From assembly GCA_031394045.1 (NCBI GenBank), contig JANMWN010000223.1:1-17845 (forward strand): a DNA stretch of 17,845 nt, written 5' to 3'. This stretch comes from JANYIP01 sp031394045 (lineage in GTDB: Bacteria > Actinomycetota > Actinomycetes > Prado026). The translations under genes were made by a program, and so were the position numbers. Positions within the stretch are counted from its first letter, which is position 1, and every line of letters begins with the position of its first letter. Of the stretch, positions 15,398 to 17,845 are shown piece by piece. The notes below the pieces were generated by a model. It ran no database searches, was not told where the DNA came from, and was given only the letters and a program-made list of their open reading frames with translations.

Positions 15398-15896
15398 AGC
15401 CACGGCCGCGACCAGCAGAGCCGCCGCTCCCATGGCTCTGAAGCCACCATGGTCCGTGCCCACGAAGAGGTAGGCAGCGACCACGAACGCTGTAGCCGAC
15501 AGCGCCGCGCAGTAGGCAAGCAACATGCATTCCACATACCGACTTCCCCCCGGCCTCACACGCATGGCCACAGAACCGCATCGCACGACCGCTCGCACGG
15601 AAGAAGACGATGCTCTGCGAGGCCATCACGACCCGGTCGAGCTCGGACCACGGGATTGCCCACGTCGGCAGGGCAGCTTCCGAGTCGCTGTCCATCTGCG
15701 GCCCTCCCGCCATCGAGCCGACCCAATGGGCCCGGAGCGTGACGCTGCGACAGTCATCGCTCCAAGCGAGTACTGCCAGAGGCCAGGTGCACGTCACCCG
15801 GCCGAGCCGCCCCACCAACGTCGCTCCACCGACGATCGATGTCGGAGACCCGCCGCGGCCGGTCACCCCCCGATCTTCGCAGTCGACGTGGTTCAT
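15377..15896 (-). pseudogene. Uncharacterised PH-like plus two-TM membrane protein, probably frameshifted
   Basis: I do not recognise a named family. One - strand frame from ATG 15896 reads as a beta-rich soluble domain: GRVTCTWPLAVLAWSDD, SVTLRAHWVGSM, WAIPWSELDRVV, MASQSIVFFRASGRAMRF. After about 15570 it turns into Gly/Cys/Trp-rich sequence that does not look like protein. The neighbouring frame then reads VECMLLAYCAALSATAFVVA, AYLFVGTDHGGFRAMGAAAL and LVAAVAALQFAR (stop 15377-15379), two clear transmembrane helices. Deleting one base near TTCTGTGG (15565-15581) joins them into a 172-residue protein. The alternative is a separate 52-residue two-TM protein from GTG 15535, which has GGGGGGAAG upstream. 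Third-position GC is lower than in the core genes, suggesting acquisition or decay. Confidence 0.4.
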
Positions 15897-15934
15897 GTCA
15901 GGCCTGGCGGGGGTCCTGGCCTCCTGTGGGTCTG

Positions 15935-15964
15935 ACACGAGCGCGGAGCGCGGAGCGCTTGTGT
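15935..15964. terminator. Hairpin at the 3' end of tRNA-Ala
   Basis: ACACGAGCGC (15935-15944), 10-nt loop, GCGCTTGTGT (15955-15964): a 10-bp stem with one mismatched pair, abutting A73 of the tRNA. No T-run follows on the - strand, so it is either a processing or factor-assisted termination signal or coincidental. Confidence 0.35.
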
Positions 15965-16036
15965 GGAGACGAGGGGAATCGAACCCCTAACCCCTGCCTT
16001 GCAAAGGCAGTGCTCTGCCAATTGAGCTACGTCCCC
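15964..16036 (-). tRNA. tRNA-Ala (anticodon TGC)
   Basis: On the - strand the acceptor GGGGACG pairs with CGTCTCC (one G-U) followed by A73. The D arm is GCTCAATTGGCAGAGC, the anticodon arm CTGCC-TTTGCAA-GGCAG gives anticodon TGC, and the T arm is AGGGGTTCGATTCCCCT. 73 nt, CCA not encoded. Its place near the gyrA-side DLW-39 gene fits actinomycete origin regions. Confidence 0.96.
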
Positions 16037-16050
16037 GAAGGACCGTCCCA

Positions 16051-16078
16051 AGCCTAGGCCATCGCCTGGACCGCTTCA
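16051..16078 (-). promoter_or_regulatory. Candidate promoter for tRNA-Ala
   Basis: TAGGCT (16056-16051) is a good -10, 15 bp before the tRNA 5' end. TGAAGC (16078-16073) could be a weak -35 at a 16-bp spacing. Position supports the call; the -35 is poor. Confidence 0.4.
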
Positions 16079-16135
16079 CCCGCGCTGTGGGGGCTAGGAG
16101 CGGCGTCCGGACCGTCGACCGGGCCGTCGAACCCG

Positions 16136-16930
16136 TCAGCGGAGGGTGAAGCCGGCCGAGGCTCCGGCGGCAGCCGTGTGCGCGTCGAGGAAGGCCCGGA
16201 TGCGGGCCCAGGAGTCGTCGCACGCCTCGCGGTTGTCGTCGCCGGTACGGTCGAAGAACGAGTGCGGCGCCCCCGGATAGACGATGACCTCGGCCGGGAC
16301 GCCCCGCTGCTCGGCCGCAGCCGCCAGCGCCTCGGCATCGGCCGCCGGGAGGTGCTGGTCGGCCCCGCCCAGCAGCATCAGCAGCGGTGCCCGCAACGAG
16401 TCGATCGCGTCGGCCGCGAGCGCCGGCCGACCGTAGAACCCGATGGCGCCCGCCAGCCCAGGGGTGTCCGCCGACTGCCGCCACGAGTAGCCGCCCCCGA
16501 AGCAGAAGCCCACCGTGAAGACCGACACGGCCCCGCCACCCTCGGGCGTTCGCAAGTAGTCAGCCGCCGCCGCGACGTCGGCGGCCACCCCCGCGGGTGT
16601 CGTCTCCTTGACGTGCGGCTCGAAGTCGAAGCCCTCCGAGCGGTCGCCTATCCCCGCCGTACGCCCGAAGTAGTCGATCGCCACCGCGTCCACACCGATC
16701 TCGGCGAAACGCTCGGCCAGCTCGCGGTAGAACCCGTGCAGGCCACGGATGTCGGGCATGATCACGACGCCCGCGCTCGGCCGCTCCGAGCCTGCGGCAC
16801 CGCGCGCCGGCTGGGCGAAGTACACGGCGAACCGGTTGCCGTCCCGAGCCTCGAGGACGATCTCGCCGTGGGCTCCGCCTGCGACCGCGTCGGGCGCTGC
16901 CGGAGGTGAGCTCTCGTTGCTGTGGCACAT
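16136..16930 (-). CDS. Dienelactone hydrolase family protein
   Basis: Alpha/beta hydrolase of the dienelactone hydrolase (carboxymethylenebutenolidase) family. 264 residues with the Cys-Asp-His triad: Cys143 in GFCFGGG, Asp191 in GGADQHLP and His223 in APHSFFDR; also VVIMPDIRGLHGFY (55-68) and DYFGRTAG (86-93). Many actinobacterial members begin MCxxxxSxPP as here, form a subgroup distinct from chlorocatechol-pathway enzymes and have no known substrate. ATG 16930 has AGGAG 7 bp upstream; the frame is open further 5' to 16987 but has no better start. No catechol-degradation genes are nearby, so a pathway role is not supported. It ends 99 bp before the tRNA-Ala 5' end. Confidence 0.9.
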   Translation of the reverse strand: MCHSNESSPPAAPDAVAGGAHGEIVLEARDGNRFAVYFAQPARGAAGSERPSAGVVIMPDIRGLHGFYRELAERFAEIGVDAVAIDYFGRTAGIGDRSEGFDFEPHVKETTPAGVAADVAAAADYLRTPEGGGAVSVFTVGFCFGGGYSWRQSADTPGLAGAIGFYGRPALAADAIDSLRAPLLMLLGGADQHLPAADAEALAAAAEQRGVPAEVIVYPGAPHSFFDRTGDDNREACDDSWARIRAFLDAHTAAAGASAGFTLR

Positions 16931-17005
16931 GGGGGGCTCCTGCCTGCCGGTGGCAATCAGTTCACACCGGTCTGTCCCGACATACAACAGCGTGGCTGCC
17001 TGCGA

Positions 17006-17134
17006 CTAGCGCAGGTCAGCCGACTCGTTGGTCGCCTCGGTCCACAGGTCCTGCTCGGCCTGGTCGCCCTGGACCTTCTTCCACGCCAGGAACCCGGCGG
17101 CCGCACCCACCACCAGCACAAGAAGCTTCTTCAC
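17006..17134 (-). CDS. DLW-39 family small membrane protein
   Basis: 42-residue protein typical of the actinobacterial DLW-39 family: basic start MKKLLVLVVG, a hydrophobic segment (about 4-17, LLVLVVGAAAGFLAW), a charged linker KKVQGDQAEQ and the signature DLWTEAT before a short acidic end. The GTG at 17134 has GGAGG about 10 bp upstream. Family members sit near gyrA and tRNA-Ile/Ala genes, as suggested here by tRNA-Ala. Function unknown. Confidence 0.9.
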   Translation of the reverse strand: MKKLLVLVVGAAAGFLAWKKVQGDQAEQDLWTEATNESADLR

Positions 17135-17150
17135 CGGGACTCGCCTCCAT

Positions 17151-17194
17151 CGACTCAGCGCCGCCTTCGACTCAGCGCAACTGGCGTGAGCATA
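17151..17194 (-). promoter_or_regulatory. Candidate DLW-39 promoter -10 and leader direct repeat
   Basis: TATGCT (17194-17189) is an excellent -10 about 55 bp before the DLW-39 GTG, with no clear -35. In the predicted leader, GCGCTGAGTCG occurs twice (17178-17168 and 17161-17151, 17-bp period). The repeat is seen directly; the promoter and any regulatory role are inferred. The rest of the 192-bp divergent gap (17135-17326) shows nothing else I can name. Confidence 0.4.
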
Positions 17195-17326
17195 GTCGCG
17201 ATGCGCGCGGACCCCGTTGCCGTCCTTCGGGGGACCGGCCACGTACCGTGCACAGGCAGACTGGTGTGGCTGGCAGGACTCCGAGCAGCACCGATCGACG
17301 CGGTTCACCCACCGGGAAGGGCAGTG

Positions 17327-17845
17327 ATGGCCACCGATCGCGCGGCAGCGGCTCGACGTCCCCTGCTGGCGCTGCTCGTGCTGCTCGTGCTGGCCGCCGG
17401 GGTCGTCGGCGCACTGTCCCTGTTCAACCGGGTGGCCGCACCGACCCTGTCGCCGCCCCCGCCGAAGCCGCTCATCGACGGGGCGCCCACCCTGGCGCCC
17501 TTTCCGGACGTACCGGCCGCCAGCGTGTCCCCGCTCGGATACGACGTCTCGCACCCGCAGTGCAAGAAGGACCTGCCCGCCGACGGCGGCTTCGCGATCG
17601 TGGGCGTCAACGGCGGACACCCGTTCAGCACCAACAGGTGCGTCGCCGACCAGCTCGCGTGGGCCGTCACCAAGAGCGGTCACGCGGTGTACGTCAACAG
17701 CGCCTACCCCGGCACCGGAGACCCGGTCGCCTACGGCCGCTCGGTCGTCGACGATGCCGTCACGCGCAAGCGCGCCCAGTCGCCGGGGGGTACGGCCGTC
17801 TGGTGGCTGGACGTCGAGACGGCGAACACCTGGGCTGGCACCCAG
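17327..17845 (+). CDS. Secreted or membrane-anchored glycoside-hydrolase-like protein (partial, 3' end missing)
   Basis: First 173 codons of a gene running off the right edge. ATG 17327 has GGGAAGGG close upstream. The product has an N-terminal signal or anchor helix (about 12-33, RPLLALLVLLVLAAGVVGAL), a Pro-rich linker (SPPPPKP) and then a domain starting LGYDVSHPQC, followed by FAIVGVNGGHPF, CVADQLAWA, VYVNSAYPG and WWLDVETANTW. These strand motifs, with acidic residues at strand ends (YDVSH, LDVET), resemble TIM-barrel GH25-like/DUF1906-type domains, so a wall- or glycan-directed enzyme is likely. Two cysteines (Cys79, Cys105) may form a disulfide. The substrate is unknown and the C-terminal part is not visible. 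Confidence 0.75.
   Translation, partial: MATDRAAAARRPLLALLVLLVLAAGVVGALSLFNRVAAPTLSPPPPKPLIDGAPTLAPFPDVPAASVSPLGYDVSHPQCKKDLPADGGFAIVGVNGGHPFSTNRCVADQLAWAVTKSGHAVYVNSAYPGTGDPVAYGRSVVDDAVTRKRAQSPGGTAVWWLDVETANTWAGTQ

Noticed and set aside
15220..15537. Upstream extension of the ppiA frame
   Set aside because: Cys/Trp/Arg-rich and not protein-like; the cyclophilin family start lies at GTG 15219.

Overview
The window is high-GC DNA in which almost every coding third position is G or C. GTG starts are common and genes are packed into operons with ATGA or GTGA overlaps. Its core is the cell-wall and Ser/Thr-kinase cluster that Actinomycetota keep near the replication origin: fhaA-fhaB-pstP-rodA-pbpA-pknB, followed by trpG/pabA, a DUF881 gene, crgA, a rhomboid gene, ppiA, tRNA-Ala and a DLW-39 gene. 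I infer an actinomycete, perhaps Propionibacteriales (Nocardioidaceae-like), because there is one kinase gene without pknA and a pentapeptide-repeat gene after pknB. The phylum is firm; the order and family are a guess.

Left part (1-3544): an edge fragment whose strand I cannot settle; a glutaminase gene (glsA) that appears to carry an in-frame internal deletion of active-site sequence; a convergent M20 amidohydrolase; and a two-gene GNAT/RHH (TacT/TacA-like) toxin-antitoxin module with a promoter and an overlapping palindrome. A tRNA-Leu(CAG) closes this accessory block.

Core (3691-11648, + strand): fhaA (DUF3662+FHA), fhaB (TM+FHA), pstP (PP2C phosphatase), rodA (SEDS glycosyltransferase), pbpA (class B transpeptidase), pknB (kinase with three PASTA repeats) and a pentapeptide-repeat gene broken by one extra G. 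From family knowledge, PknB senses wall fragments and phosphorylates FHA partners, PstP reverses this, and RodA with PbpA polymerises and crosslinks peptidoglycan. The rodA-pbpA junction holds a 26-bp tandem duplication that creates two overlapping 9-codon reading frames between the genes.

Right part (11645-17845): on the - strand a DUF881 gene, a one-TM gene and trpG/pabA. Divergent from them is crgA (septation). Then on the - strand ppiA-rhomboid, an uncharacterised and probably frameshifted membrane-protein gene, tRNA-Ala(TGC), a dienelactone-hydrolase-family gene and a DLW-39 small-protein gene. At the right edge a secreted or membrane-anchored glycoside-hydrolase-like gene runs out of the window.

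I do not see a complete new defence, mobile or biosynthetic system. The unusual signals are at small scale: short tandem duplications sitting at several gene 3' ends, the chained mini-ORFs between rodA and pbpA, the glsA deletion, two apparent frameshifts, and a marked bias for GTA to be followed by C.
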